Below, piece after piece: positions 16,759 through 24,670 of a stretch of DNA of 64,000 nt; position 1 is the first letter of the stretch; the number at the start of each line of letters is the position of its first letter. This stretch comes from Arthrobacter sunyaminii. GTDB taxonomy: Bacteria; Actinomycetota; Actinomycetes; Actinomycetales; Micrococcaceae. The DNA lies in contig NZ_CP076456.1 in NCBI RefSeq assembly GCF_018866305.1, forward strand, positions 806,001 to 870,000. Reading direction: 5' to 3'. The position numbers and the translations under genes were made by a program. The notes beneath the pieces were generated by a model. The model worked only from the letters and a program-made list of their open reading frames with translations, was not told where the DNA came from and searched no databases.

Positions 16759-17900
16759 GCAAGGGCATGCCCACCCTGGTAATCCAAGAGGAAGGCATGC
16801 GCGAAGGCATGCAGATCGAAAGCCGCGACATTCCTGTTGCCGCCAAGATCCGCCTGTTGGACGCATTGTCCCGGACCGGGCTGAAACACATTATTGTGGG
16901 CTCGTTCGTGAGCCCAAAATGGACACCGCAGATGGCCGAAGTGGAGGCCGTCATTGACGGGTTCACCCCGGCGGAAGGCGTGGAGTACACGGCCATCGTG
17001 CTCAACCGGAAAGGTGCCGAGCGGCGGGCGGCTTACGCCCACAAGCTCAGCCTCCCGGATCCCTCACTGGGGCGCATCAAAGTCCATCTCTGCGACGTCT
17101 TTGTCCGGCGCAACACCAACCGCAGCCAGCAGGACGAAATCGACGCCCTGGAAAGCGCCGTGGCCGCGGCCCGCGACGCCGGCATCACGCACGCGGAGAT
17201 CTCCGTCAACGCAGCCTGGGGCTCGAACTGGCTGGGCGAATTCACTGAAGATGAGCGGATGCGCCTGCTGCAGCTGCAGTACGACGCCTGGACCTCCGCC
17301 GGCATCCCGGTCACCCGCATCCAGATCGGCGACCCGATGAGCTGGAACACCCCGGCGGCCGTGCGGTCCATGATGCGCCGCGTGGTCCGGACCTTCCCCG
17401 AGGTCCGCAACTACCACCTTCACCTGCACGACGCGCGGGGGATGGCGATGCTGTCGGCCTACGTGGCGATGGAGGAACTCGACGAGCGGCACACCCTGCT
17501 CATTGACACCGCCATCGGCGGCATGGGCGGCTGCCCCTACTGCGGCAACGGCCGGGCCACCCGAATGATCCCCACGGAGGACTTTGTGCACCTGCTCGAA
17601 TCCGAAGGGATCGAAACCGGAATCAACCTGCCCCTGCTGATCGAGGCAGGCAAGATCGCCGAAGAAGTGGTGGGGCATCCGCTGTGGTCCAAGGTGACTG
17701 CCGCAGGCCCGCGGCCCACCGGGGCTGACGTCTATCCGATGGACATGCCGTTCATCGAAACCTTCGAAGAAGCCCAGCATTTCCGGCTGGGGCCATCCGT
17801 CTACCAGGGGGCGCTTTCACCCTGGCGCGAGCCGGTGCAGTCCCCGGCCCGGGAGAATTACGACGCGCGGCTCGCCGCAGGAAAGGAACCGGCGCTATGA
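16755..17900 (+). CDS. HMG-CoA lyase-like DRE-TIM metallolyase
   Basis: This 381-residue protein of the DRE-TIM superfamily probably cleaves a 3-hydroxyacyl-CoA to a ketone body or keto acid plus an acyl-CoA. The N-terminal motif is REGMQIE, where classical lyases have RDGLQ. The metal-binding HLHDARG and the catalytic-cysteine motif GGMGGCPYCGNG are conserved. ATG 16755 overlaps the preceding stop (ATGA), with GGAAGGA upstream. The stop overlaps the CoA-transferase start. The REGMQ variant and slightly greater length suggest a substrate related to, but not the same as, HMG-CoA. Citramalyl- or branched 3-hydroxyglutaryl-CoA species are possible. Confidence 0.82.
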   Translation: MSKGMPTLVIQEEGMREGMQIESRDIPVAAKIRLLDALSRTGLKHIIVGSFVSPKWTPQMAEVEAVIDGFTPAEGVEYTAIVLNRKGAERRAAYAHKLSLPDPSLGRIKVHLCDVFVRRNTNRSQQDEIDALESAVAAARDAGITHAEISVNAAWGSNWLGEFTEDERMRLLQLQYDAWTSAGIPVTRIQIGDPMSWNTPAAVRSMMRRVVRTFPEVRNYHLHLHDARGMAMLSAYVAMEELDERHTLLIDTAIGGMGGCPYCGNGRATRMIPTEDFVHLLESEGIETGINLPLLIEAGKIAEEVVGHPLWSKVTAAGPRPTGADVYPMDMPFIETFEEAQHFRLGPSVYQGALSPWREPVQSPARENYDARLAAGKEPAL

Positions 17901-19132
17901 GCACCCAGGGATCCCTCGAGGGAATCCGGATCATCGAAATCGGCACCAGCGTGGCAGTGCCCTACGGCTGCCAGATCCTGGCCGATTTCGGAGCCGAGGT
18001 CATCAAGGTGGAACGCCTGGGCGGCGGCGACGACGCCCGCACCTGGGCGCCGCTCAGCGGAGGCATCTCCATCACGTTCCTGTCCCTGAACCGGAACAAA
18101 AAGTCCGTCGTCCTGAATTACAAGGACCCGTCGGGTGCGGAACTGCTTGAAGAGCTGCTGGAATCCGCCGACGTCCTGGTCCAGAACCTGCGTCCGGGCG
18201 CGCTGGCGGCAGCCGGATTCTCCTGGGAACGGATCCGGGAAATCAATCCGCGCCTGGTCTACGTGGAAATGACCGGGTACGGACGCACCGGCCCCCGCAG
18301 CCAGCAGCCTGCCTATGACGCCATGCTGCAGGCCTACGCCGGCGTGGTGGCCATGACCGGCTCCGACGACGGCCCACCGGCCCGGGTGCCGCTGTCCATG
18401 ATGGACATGGGTACCGGCATGTGGCTGGCACTGGGCGTTTTCGACGCCCTCCGCCGCCGCGAACAGACCGGTGAGGGAACCCACGTGGAGGTCTCGCTGC
18501 TGCAGACCGCCCTGGCCTGGGTCAACACCCCGCTGATGAGCGTCGCCGCCGGCGGGGCCGTCCCCGAACGGCTCGGCTCGGGGTTCCGCGGCAACGTCCC
18601 CAACGGCGCCTTCCCGGCGTCGGACGGCTACGTGTTCCTCTCCGTGGGCAACAACGAGAGTTTTTACCGGCTGCTGGACGCCCTTGAGGCCCCGCATCTG
18701 CGGGATGAACCGGGGTTCGAGGACAACCTGGCCCGCGTGAAGAACCGGCACGTGGTCAATGAACGGCTCAGCGAAGCCACCGCGAAGTTTCCCATGGATG
18801 ACCTGCTGCAGCGCCTGGACCGGGCCAAGGTTCCGCACTCGGCGGTCAACACCCTGGACCGGGTCCTGGCCGACCCCCAGGTGGCTGCCCTCGGCCAGCT
18901 TGAGGACGTGCAGCATCCGGTCCTGGGCGACGTCACCGTAGTGAACACCCCGGTCACCTTCAACGGCGAGTACCTGGCCCAGCGCAGCACACCGCCCGAA
19001 CTCGGCTCGGACACCGCCGAGGTGCTCACGGCCCTGGGGCTCACCAGCGAGCAGATCGACGGCCTGCTGGCCGCCGGCGTGATCGAGACCGGCACCGACC
19101 GCACCGCCGCCACAGAAGGAGCAAACGCATGA
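17897..19132 (+). CDS. CaiB/BaiF (class III) CoA transferase
   Basis: This 411-residue class III CoA transferase moves CoA between carboxylic acids without a ping-pong enzyme-CoA release. Typical features are LEGIRIIEIGTSVAVPYGCQ at the N-terminus, FGAEVIKVE, LNRNKKSVVLN, the catalytic aspartate region PAYDAMLQAYAG near residue 140, and GNVPNGAFPASDGYVFLSVG. It overlaps the upstream lyase and the downstream enoyl-CoA hydratase genes by 4 bp each. Its probable job is to activate the pathway acid, since no acyl-CoA ligase is in the cluster. Donor and acceptor cannot be told from sequence. Confidence 0.9.
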   Translation: MSTQGSLEGIRIIEIGTSVAVPYGCQILADFGAEVIKVERLGGGDDARTWAPLSGGISITFLSLNRNKKSVVLNYKDPSGAELLEELLESADVLVQNLRPGALAAAGFSWERIREINPRLVYVEMTGYGRTGPRSQQPAYDAMLQAYAGVVAMTGSDDGPPARVPLSMMDMGTGMWLALGVFDALRRREQTGEGTHVEVSLLQTALAWVNTPLMSVAAGGAVPERLGSGFRGNVPNGAFPASDGYVFLSVGNNESFYRLLDALEAPHLRDEPGFEDNLARVKNRHVVNERLSEATAKFPMDDLLQRLDRAKVPHSAVNTLDRVLADPQVAALGQLEDVQHPVLGDVTVVNTPVTFNGEYLAQRSTPPELGSDTAEVLTALGLTSEQIDGLLAAGVIETGTDRTAATEGANA

Positions 19133-19932
19133 GCGACGGACTGATCACCGGAAGCCCCGAGGAAGTCCTCTACGAGGTCCGGGACTCGGTAGCCTGGATC
19201 ACCATCAACCGCCCGGAACGGCGCAACGCCATCAGCCGGCACACCGTGCAGCTCCTGGTCCAGGCCTTTGTGGAGGCCGAGGCGGATCCGGATGTCTGGG
19301 CCGTGGTCATCACCGGCACCGGTGACAAGGCGTTCTGCGCCGGCGGGGACATGAAGGAAATGGACAGCGTTGCCCGCGCCGGACGGCAGGTGCACACCCC
19401 CATGACCGGCGAGTACCGTGCGCTGCTGGAAGTGATGCTGGAGACCTACAAACCCGTGATAGCCGCCATCAACGGCCATGCCCTGGCCGGCGGCTGCGAA
19501 ATAGCCCTGGCCTGCGACATCCGGATTGCGGTGGAAGGAGCCACCATTGGCCTCACCGAGGCCAAGCGCGGCATGGGCGCCAACTTCGGCTCCGTGGTGC
19601 TGCCACGGCTGATTCCCCGCGCCCTTGCCATGGACATGCTCTACACCGCCCGGATGGTGCCGGTGGAGGAAGCCCGGCAGATCGGGTTGGTCAACAACGT
19701 GGTGCCGCGCGAGGAGTTCGACGCCGCGGTGAAGGACTACGTGGCCGGCATTGTCGCCAACTCCCCGGTGTCCCTGCGCCGCTACAAGGAAATGGCCACC
19801 AAGAGCTGGGGGCTGCCCGTCAGCTCGGCGCTGCGCCTGAACGTGGGCCCGAACCCGTACACCAGCGAGGACCGTGCAGAGGGGGTACGCGCGTTCCTGG
19901 AGAAGCGCGCCCCGCAGTGGAAGAACAGGTAG
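19129..19932 (+). CDS. enoyl-CoA hydratase/isomerase family protein
   Basis: This 267-residue crotonase-fold enzyme probably hydrates the enoyl-CoA formed by the upstream dehydrogenase. The oxyanion-hole segments are seen at GDKAFCAGGDMKEM and INGHALAGGCEIALACD. The family glutamate position falls in the segment LTEAKRGMGANFGS. It overlaps the CoA-transferase gene by 4 bp. With a dehydrogenase, a CoA transferase and an HMG-CoA-lyase-like enzyme, the set fits degradation of a branched dicarboxylate by hydration and then retro-Claisen or aldol cleavage. Confidence 0.9.
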   Translation: MSDGLITGSPEEVLYEVRDSVAWITINRPERRNAISRHTVQLLVQAFVEAEADPDVWAVVITGTGDKAFCAGGDMKEMDSVARAGRQVHTPMTGEYRALLEVMLETYKPVIAAINGHALAGGCEIALACDIRIAVEGATIGLTEAKRGMGANFGSVVLPRLIPRALAMDMLYTARMVPVEEARQIGLVNNVVPREEFDAAVKDYVAGIVANSPVSLRRYKEMATKSWGLPVSSALRLNVGPNPYTSEDRAEGVRAFLEKRAPQWKNR

Positions 19933-19940
19933 GGAACGGC

Positions 19941-21431
19941 ATGGGTGTCCTGGACGCTGAGACATGGACCGGCAAGGTTCATTTGGACGGAGCCTGGGTA
20001 ACAGGCGGCGGGGCGCCGCTGCAGGTGCGTGAAGCCGCCAGCGGCGACGTTATCGCCGAGCTGGGAACCGCGTCCGTCGGGCAGGTGGAGGAAGCTGCGC
20101 GCACGGCGGCCCGGGCCCAGCGGGACTGGGCCGTGCTGCCGCCGGCGGCCCGCGCAGCAGTGCTCCGCCGTGCCAGTGACCTGTTTTCCAAGCATGCGGA
20201 CGACATCACCCCGTGGATTGTCCGGGAGAGCGGGGGGACCTGGGCCAAGGCCGCCACCGAGGTACTTGCTGCGGTTGCTGAATGCGGCGAGGCGTCGGCG
20301 CTGCCCACCCATCCCCACGGGGACACTTTGGCCACCAACAAGGAGCGGTGGTCCCTGTCGCGGCGGCTGCCGGCCGGGGTGGTCTCCGTGATTGCTCCGT
20401 TCAACTATCCGCTGACCCTGGCGATCCGCTCCGTGGCGCCGGCGCTCGCCCTCGGCAATGCGGTGCTGCTGAAACCGGACCCGCGCACATCGGTGTGCGG
20501 CGGCGTCGTCCTCCAGCGGATTTTCGAAGAAGCCGGGCTGCCGGCCGGTGTGCTGCAGGTGCTCCCCGGAGGATCGGAGATCGGTGCGGCTGTGGTGAAC
20601 GCGCCGGAAGTCCGCATTATCTCCTTCACCGGTTCGACGGCGGCCGGCCTCAAGGTGGGGGAAGCAGCGGCGCAGCAGATGAAGCGGGCGCACCTGGAGC
20701 TGGGCGGCAACAATGCGGTCATGGTACTGCCGGGGGCGGACGTGGCGGCTGCTGCCGCGGCAGGAGCGTTTGCGTCCTTCCTCCATCAGGGCCAAATCTG
20801 CCAGGCCGCCGGCCGGCATCTGGTGCACGAGTCCCAAGCGGAGCAGTACATCTCGGAACTGGCGAGGATCGCGGCCTCCCTGGTGGTGGGTGACCCGTAC
20901 CGGCAGGAGGGCGTGCAGATTGGACCGGTCATCGACGAACGCCAGCTGACCGCCATCGGGGCACTGGTGGACAAAGCCGTGGCGGCGGGCGCCGAGGTGC
21001 GCGCTGGAGGACGTGCAGAGGGCCGCTGTTACCTGCCCACAGTGCTGACCGGCCTGGATCAGCGGATGCCCGTGTGGCAGGACGAGATCTTTGGGCCTGT
21101 GGCTCCGGTGCTGTCCTACAGGACCGTGGATGAAGCAGTGGACCTGGTCAATTCGAGCCCGTACGGCCTGTCCGTGGCAGTGCTCGGCGATGTTGGCACG
21201 GCAATGACGGTGGCTGACCGCATCCGCAGCGGCATTGTGCACATCAACGAACAAACCGTGGGGGACGAAGCCATGGCCCCGTTCGGCGGCATGGGTGCTT
21301 CCGGCAACGGCGCCCGTTTTGGAGGCCCGGAAGCAAACTATGAAGCGTTCACGGAGACACAATGGGTCACAGTACGGCCAACCATTGAGACTTACGCCGT
21401 GCCGTCCGGACGGGCACCGCTCAACGGATAG
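19941..21431 (+). CDS. aldehyde dehydrogenase (benzaldehyde dehydrogenase-like)
   Basis: This NAD(P)-dependent aldehyde dehydrogenase has 496 residues. It has the NAD-site FTGSTAAGLKVGEAAA, the catalytic-base segment LELGGNNAVMVL and the catalytic cysteine in HQGQICQAAGRHL, a context typical of XylC/MdlD-like benzaldehyde dehydrogenases. ATG 19941 lies 8 nt after the enoyl-CoA hydratase stop with AGGGAA close upstream; an in-frame GTG at 19917 would overlap that gene. It could oxidise the (hydroxy)benzaldehyde made by the decarboxylase encoded 12 kb upstream, or an aldehyde in the CoA pathway. Confidence 0.88.
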   Translation: MGVLDAETWTGKVHLDGAWVTGGGAPLQVREAASGDVIAELGTASVGQVEEAARTAARAQRDWAVLPPAARAAVLRRASDLFSKHADDITPWIVRESGGTWAKAATEVLAAVAECGEASALPTHPHGDTLATNKERWSLSRRLPAGVVSVIAPFNYPLTLAIRSVAPALALGNAVLLKPDPRTSVCGGVVLQRIFEEAGLPAGVLQVLPGGSEIGAAVVNAPEVRIISFTGSTAAGLKVGEAAAQQMKRAHLELGGNNAVMVLPGADVAAAAAAGAFASFLHQGQICQAAGRHLVHESQAEQYISELARIAASLVVGDPYRQEGVQIGPVIDERQLTAIGALVDKAVAAGAEVRAGGRAEGRCYLPTVLTGLDQRMPVWQDEIFGPVAPVLSYRTVDEAVDLVNSSPYGLSVAVLGDVGTAMTVADRIRSGIVHINEQTVGDEAMAPFGGMGASGNGARFGGPEANYEAFTETQWVTVRPTIETYAVPSGRAPLNG

Positions 21432-21485
21432 AATCGCCGGGTGGCGGGTCGAACTGGCCCCGTCAACGGGATAGACGGAGTTTTT

Positions 21486-22355
21486 ATGGCAGGCAGTGCA
21501 ACGGCGGACCAGAACGAGGAAGCCAAACGGTCGGTTCTGGGGAGGGCCTTCGAGATCCTGGACTGCTTTGAGGGTGGACAGGAAATGACGGTCTCCGGGA
21601 TCTGCGAACAGACCGGACTCCCGCCCGCCACGGTTCACCGCATGCTGGCCGCACTGGTGGAGTGGGAGGGAGTGGAACGCCTTGCCCGCGGACGCTACCG
21701 GCTGGGAGCCCGCATCTGGCGGTTGGGAGTCAGCGCTCCCCAGGTCCGCCGTCTGCGTGAACTTGCCCAGCCGTATCTGGTCAACCTGCACATGGCCACC
21801 CGCGGCACCGTGTACCTGGGGGTCCGGGACGGCCAGGACGCAGTCTTCGGCGACCGGATTACCCGGGTCAAGCCCACAGCGGCCTCATCCTTCGTGACCC
21901 GGCGGATGCCGCTGCAGAGTACTGCAGGCGGCCGGGTGCTCCTGGCCTACAGCGACGACGCCTGGCAGCAGGTGCGGCGGAACGCAGCGCTGGCGGCAGG
22001 CGCCTGCGCGACGCCACTATCCGACGACGACGGCGACGCACAGTCCGGGGACGGCCTTACCCGGTATCCGGGCGGCCTGGCTGCCCTGGAGCGGGAACTG
22101 GCAGCCATCAGGGCGCAGGGCTACGGAGTCATTCGGGATGACGGGCTGCCCGGCCGGACCTCCGTGGCAGCGCCTGTGTTCGGCGAACTGGGCACGGCGG
22201 TGGCCAGCCTGACCGTTTCCTTCCCTGAAACGCGGATCCCGGAGCCGCGCACCATCCTTCCCCATGTGCTGGGGACTGCCCGCGCCATCAGTGCCGACCT
22301 GTCTCGGCATTCCCTGCCAGCATCTGCCGCTGGTCCGGCGGAATCTGCGCCCTGA
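21486..22355 (+). CDS. IclR family transcriptional regulator (first)
   Basis: This 289-residue IclR regulator has an N-terminal winged HTH (LGRAFEILDCF, then MTVSGICEQTGLPPATVHRM) and a C-terminal ligand-binding domain. The end of that domain is recognisable at GYGVIRDDGLPGRTSVAAPV. ATG 21486 has GGAG 5 nt upstream. A TAGAAT box at 21429-21434 is spaced for a leaderless start at the in-frame GTG 21441, which would add 15 residues, so both starts remain possible. It follows the CoA-catabolism operon by 54 nt on the same strand and is its likely local regulator. Confidence 0.88.
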   Translation: MAGSATADQNEEAKRSVLGRAFEILDCFEGGQEMTVSGICEQTGLPPATVHRMLAALVEWEGVERLARGRYRLGARIWRLGVSAPQVRRLRELAQPYLVNLHMATRGTVYLGVRDGQDAVFGDRITRVKPTAASSFVTRRMPLQSTAGGRVLLAYSDDAWQQVRRNAALAAGACATPLSDDDGDAQSGDGLTRYPGGLAALERELAAIRAQGYGVIRDDGLPGRTSVAAPVFGELGTAVASLTVSFPETRIPEPRTILPHVLGTARAISADLSRHSLPASAAGPAESAP

Positions 22356-22373
22356 GTTTTTAAGCGACACCTC

Positions 22374-22394
22374 GCAGAACCGCGTTCTGCAGGA
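22374..22394. promoter_or_regulatory. operator at second iclR, with partial match to the gentisate-regulon site
   Basis: GCAGAAC (22374-22380) and GTTCTGC (22384-22390) form a perfect 7-bp inverted repeat. The right arm runs on into TTCTGCAGGA, a 10-mer also found in the operator at 5678-5714. It covers the expected -35 region of the leaderless promoter (-10 TAAGGT at 22406-22411), which suggests autorepression. Confidence 0.6.
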
Positions 22395-22405
22395 TGAGAT
22401 CCAGC

Positions 22406-22411
22406 TAAGGT
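22406..22411 (+). promoter_or_regulatory. -10 box of a leaderless transcript (second iclR)
   Basis: TAAGGT ends 7 nt before ATG 22419, and no Shine-Dalgarno sequence lies between them. This spacing puts the transcription start at the ATG. Confidence 0.5.
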
Positions 22412-22418
22412 CGGACGT

Positions 22419-23168
22419 ATGACAGTCAAGCGTGACAACGACGAGCCGACCTATCCGATCGGTTCCGTTGACAAGGCCCTGCGCCTGGTGGTGCTGGTTT
22501 CCGAGCACCCGTCGGGGATCCGGATTGGCGAGGTCGCTGCCGTTCTTGGAGTGGCGCCGTCCACCGCCCACCGGCTGCTGCAAATGCTGGTGCACCGCGG
22601 GTTCGCCCGTCAGGACCCGCAAACCAGGGCCTACTATCCCGGGGAGACCCTGGACCGCCTCTCGGATCAGCGCGAGCGGGTGCGGCAGCTGGCCCGGCCC
22701 ATCCTCGCCGGCCTGGTGCAGGAATTCGGTGAGACCGTGCACCTGAGCATGCTGGACGGATGGTCCGCCCTGACCATCGCATCGGCGGAAAGCCCGCATC
22801 TGCTGCGGGTAGGTAACCGGGAGGGCCATGCCCAGCCTGCAGTCCGCAGCGGCATGGGCCGGGTGCTGCTTTCCAGTACCGACACGCCTGTTCCTACTCC
22901 TGTCCTCGAGTCTGCCGGAGTTGACCGTGAGCGCTTCGAGGCGCACCTGGCGGAAGTTGAGGCGAACGGCTACGTGCTCCAGCACGGAGAAGTGGAGCAT
23001 GGGGTGAGTGCGCTTGCCGTCCCCGTGCACGGCCGGGACGGAGAATCTGTGGACTACGCGATCGGGATCACCTATCCCACCGGGCGCATCGGGGATGAAG
23101 CGGTGCCGCATGTGGTGGAGGTATTAAAGACGGCAGCGGTGCAGCTCGGGAACGAACTGCACCGCTGA
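22419..23168 (+). CDS. IclR family transcriptional regulator (second; probable gentisate/3-hydroxybenzoate regulator)
   Basis: This 249-residue IclR regulator has a winged HTH near the N-terminus (IRIGEVAAVLGVAPSTAHRL) and an effector domain whose C-terminal signature (EHGVSALAVPVHG) is shorter than usual. It is convergent with the 3-hydroxybenzoate 6-hydroxylase gene. Its own promoter shares TTCTGCAGGA with the operator of the gentisate dioxygenase gene, so I infer that it controls both. The mRNA is probably leaderless. IclR proteins often govern aromatic catabolism in this group (established); the ligand here is inferred to be 3-hydroxybenzoate or gentisate. Confidence 0.88.
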   Translation: MTVKRDNDEPTYPIGSVDKALRLVVLVSEHPSGIRIGEVAAVLGVAPSTAHRLLQMLVHRGFARQDPQTRAYYPGETLDRLSDQRERVRQLARPILAGLVQEFGETVHLSMLDGWSALTIASAESPHLLRVGNREGHAQPAVRSGMGRVLLSSTDTPVPTPVLESAGVDRERFEAHLAEVEANGYVLQHGEVEHGVSALAVPVHGRDGESVDYAIGITYPTGRIGDEAVPHVVEVLKTAAVQLGNELHR

Positions 23169-23199
23169 CGCGGCTGCGGCGGGTTGCCGCTTAGGGGGT

Positions 23200-24411
23200 T
23201 TAGGCCGGGTAACTGCGCTCCTGCGGTGCCCGGTCCAGCGGCATGAACATCCAGTCCAGGTTCGAATAATCCTTCGGGTCATGGTTCTGGAACGCGTAGT
23301 TGCGCACGTTCCGGGCTACTCCCTCGATGTGGAAGAGCTCGCCGGCGGCCCGTGCCAGTCGCTGGATGTTGCCCGCGTGCAACAGGCGGCGGTCCTGATA
23401 TGCCGCGAAGGCCCGCTCGACGTCGTCCGTGCGGGTGAGTTCCTCTGAAATCGCGAGGGCGTCATCGATCGACTGAGCGCCGCCCTGGGCCAGATACTGC
23501 AGCATCGGATGGGCGGCGTCGCCCAGCAGTGCCACATGCCCGTCCACCCAGACGCCTGCCGGCTCACGGTCGTACATGGGCCAGCGGATATCGCGGCTAA
23601 GGTACTGCCCGGCGTTCTTCACGGCGTCACAGCAGGCGGCGAACCGCGCGTCCAGCTCTTCCGGAGTTCCCCAATTATCGTGATCGGGCGAATAGGCGTC
23701 CGATTTGAAGACCGCCACATTGTTGTACAGCTTCCCGCCGCGCAGGGGGTACTGGATCAGGTGCATATTGGGGCCCAGCCAGCACAGTACCGCGGGGGAA
23801 GACGTGACGTCCTCTCCCACTGCCTCAATGGGCACAGTCCCTCGGTAGGCCACGTACTTGGAGGGCACCAGGGTGTCGTCGATGATCGCTCCGCGCAGGT
23901 TGGACCGCACGCCGTCGGCGCCAATCACGGCGTCGGCGATGTACTGTGCGCCGGCGAGGGTCTTCACCAGGACTGTTCCGTCAGCCTGATTCGTGGCGCT
24001 GAGCACCTCTGCGTTGGTCTCCAGCCTGACCAATCCGCTCTCCTGGCAGGCTTCCAGCAATGCTGTATGAAGATCCGCCCGGTGCGTGACGATGTACGGG
24101 TATCCGTAGTGCTCCTGAAACTCCTCACCCAGATCGATGGTTGCGATGGTCTGGCCGGTGACGGCATCGATGTAGATTTTCCGCTCCGGGACAACGGCAT
24201 CCTTCTTCACCTTGTCCAGTACGCCCAGCCGGTCAAGGGCTGACAAGGCGTTGGGTGCAAGCTGGATGCCGGCACCAACCTCGGCGAATTGGGGTGCGCG
24301 TTCCAGGACGAGGACGTCCTTCCCGCCGCGGGCGAGGCCAGCGGCGGCGGCGAGACCGCCGATTCCTCCGCCTACCACCAGGGTCTGGACCTTCGTTGGC
24401 TCCTGCGTCAT
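23200..24411 (-). CDS. 3-hydroxybenzoate 6-monooxygenase (FAD)
   Basis: This 403-residue group A flavoprotein monooxygenase probably converts 3-hydroxybenzoate to gentisate with NADH and O2. The N-terminal FAD site is VVGGGIGGLAAAAG. The middle motif IGADGVRSNLR and the second FAD motif LLGDAAHPMLQYLAQGG are intact. Segments HLIQYPLRGG and RWPMYDREP closely resemble the characterised rhodococcal enzyme. ATG 24411 has GGAGGAG upstream. The 37-bp regulon operator lies about 60-100 bp upstream. Salicylate-type hydroxylases are related, but the co-occurrence with gentisate dioxygenase supports this assignment. Confidence 0.88.
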   Translation of the reverse strand: MTQEPTKVQTLVVGGGIGGLAAAAGLARGGKDVLVLERAPQFAEVGAGIQLAPNALSALDRLGVLDKVKKDAVVPERKIYIDAVTGQTIATIDLGEEFQEHYGYPYIVTHRADLHTALLEACQESGLVRLETNAEVLSATNQADGTVLVKTLAGAQYIADAVIGADGVRSNLRGAIIDDTLVPSKYVAYRGTVPIEAVGEDVTSSPAVLCWLGPNMHLIQYPLRGGKLYNNVAVFKSDAYSPDHDNWGTPEELDARFAACCDAVKNAGQYLSRDIRWPMYDREPAGVWVDGHVALLGDAAHPMLQYLAQGGAQSIDDALAISEELTRTDDVERAFAAYQDRRLLHAGNIQRLARAAGELFHIEGVARNVRNYAFQNHDPKDYSNLDWMFMPLDRAPQERSYPA

Positions 24412-24473
24412 GTCTTACTCTCCTCCGGCGCCCAATCCGCGGCACCCAAGCGGGACCACGATTCTGGAACGGT

Positions 24474-24510
24474 ATTCTGTAGGGCGGAACTGCATTCGTT
24501 CCACCAGAAT
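24474..24510. promoter_or_regulatory. gentisate-regulon operator, copy B
   Basis: This 37-bp element upstream of the minus-strand hydroxylase gene begins ATTCTGTAGG and ends CCAGAAT. It aligns without gaps to 5678-5714, with 24 of 37 identities. A further ATTCTGG at 24461-24467 makes a wider inverted repeat with the CCAGAAT end. Confidence 0.6.
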
Positions 24511-24670
24511 AGGGATAGGTGCCTTGCGCGTCAATGGTGGGGGCACCGCGCTATCAGTCAGTGAGAGGACGAGTGCCCAGGTCTCTGCTCCGCCCCTAGG
24601 CTGACGGTGATCAGACTTAGTGTTGCCCGCGGGATGGGCACCCGAAGCACCCGCACATGAAGGAGCCGTA

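Noticed and set aside
19917..19940. GTG 19917 as the start of the aldehyde dehydrogenase
   Set aside because: It would overlap the enoyl-CoA hydratase gene by 16 nt without a ribosome site, whereas ATG 19941 has AGGGAA upstream and gives a normal N-terminus.
19782..21791. Long open frame on the minus strand opposite the aldehyde dehydrogenase and IclR genes
   Set aside because: It is a GC-bias shadow: no ribosome site, no recognisable domain, and the plus strand carries clear conserved motifs over the whole span.
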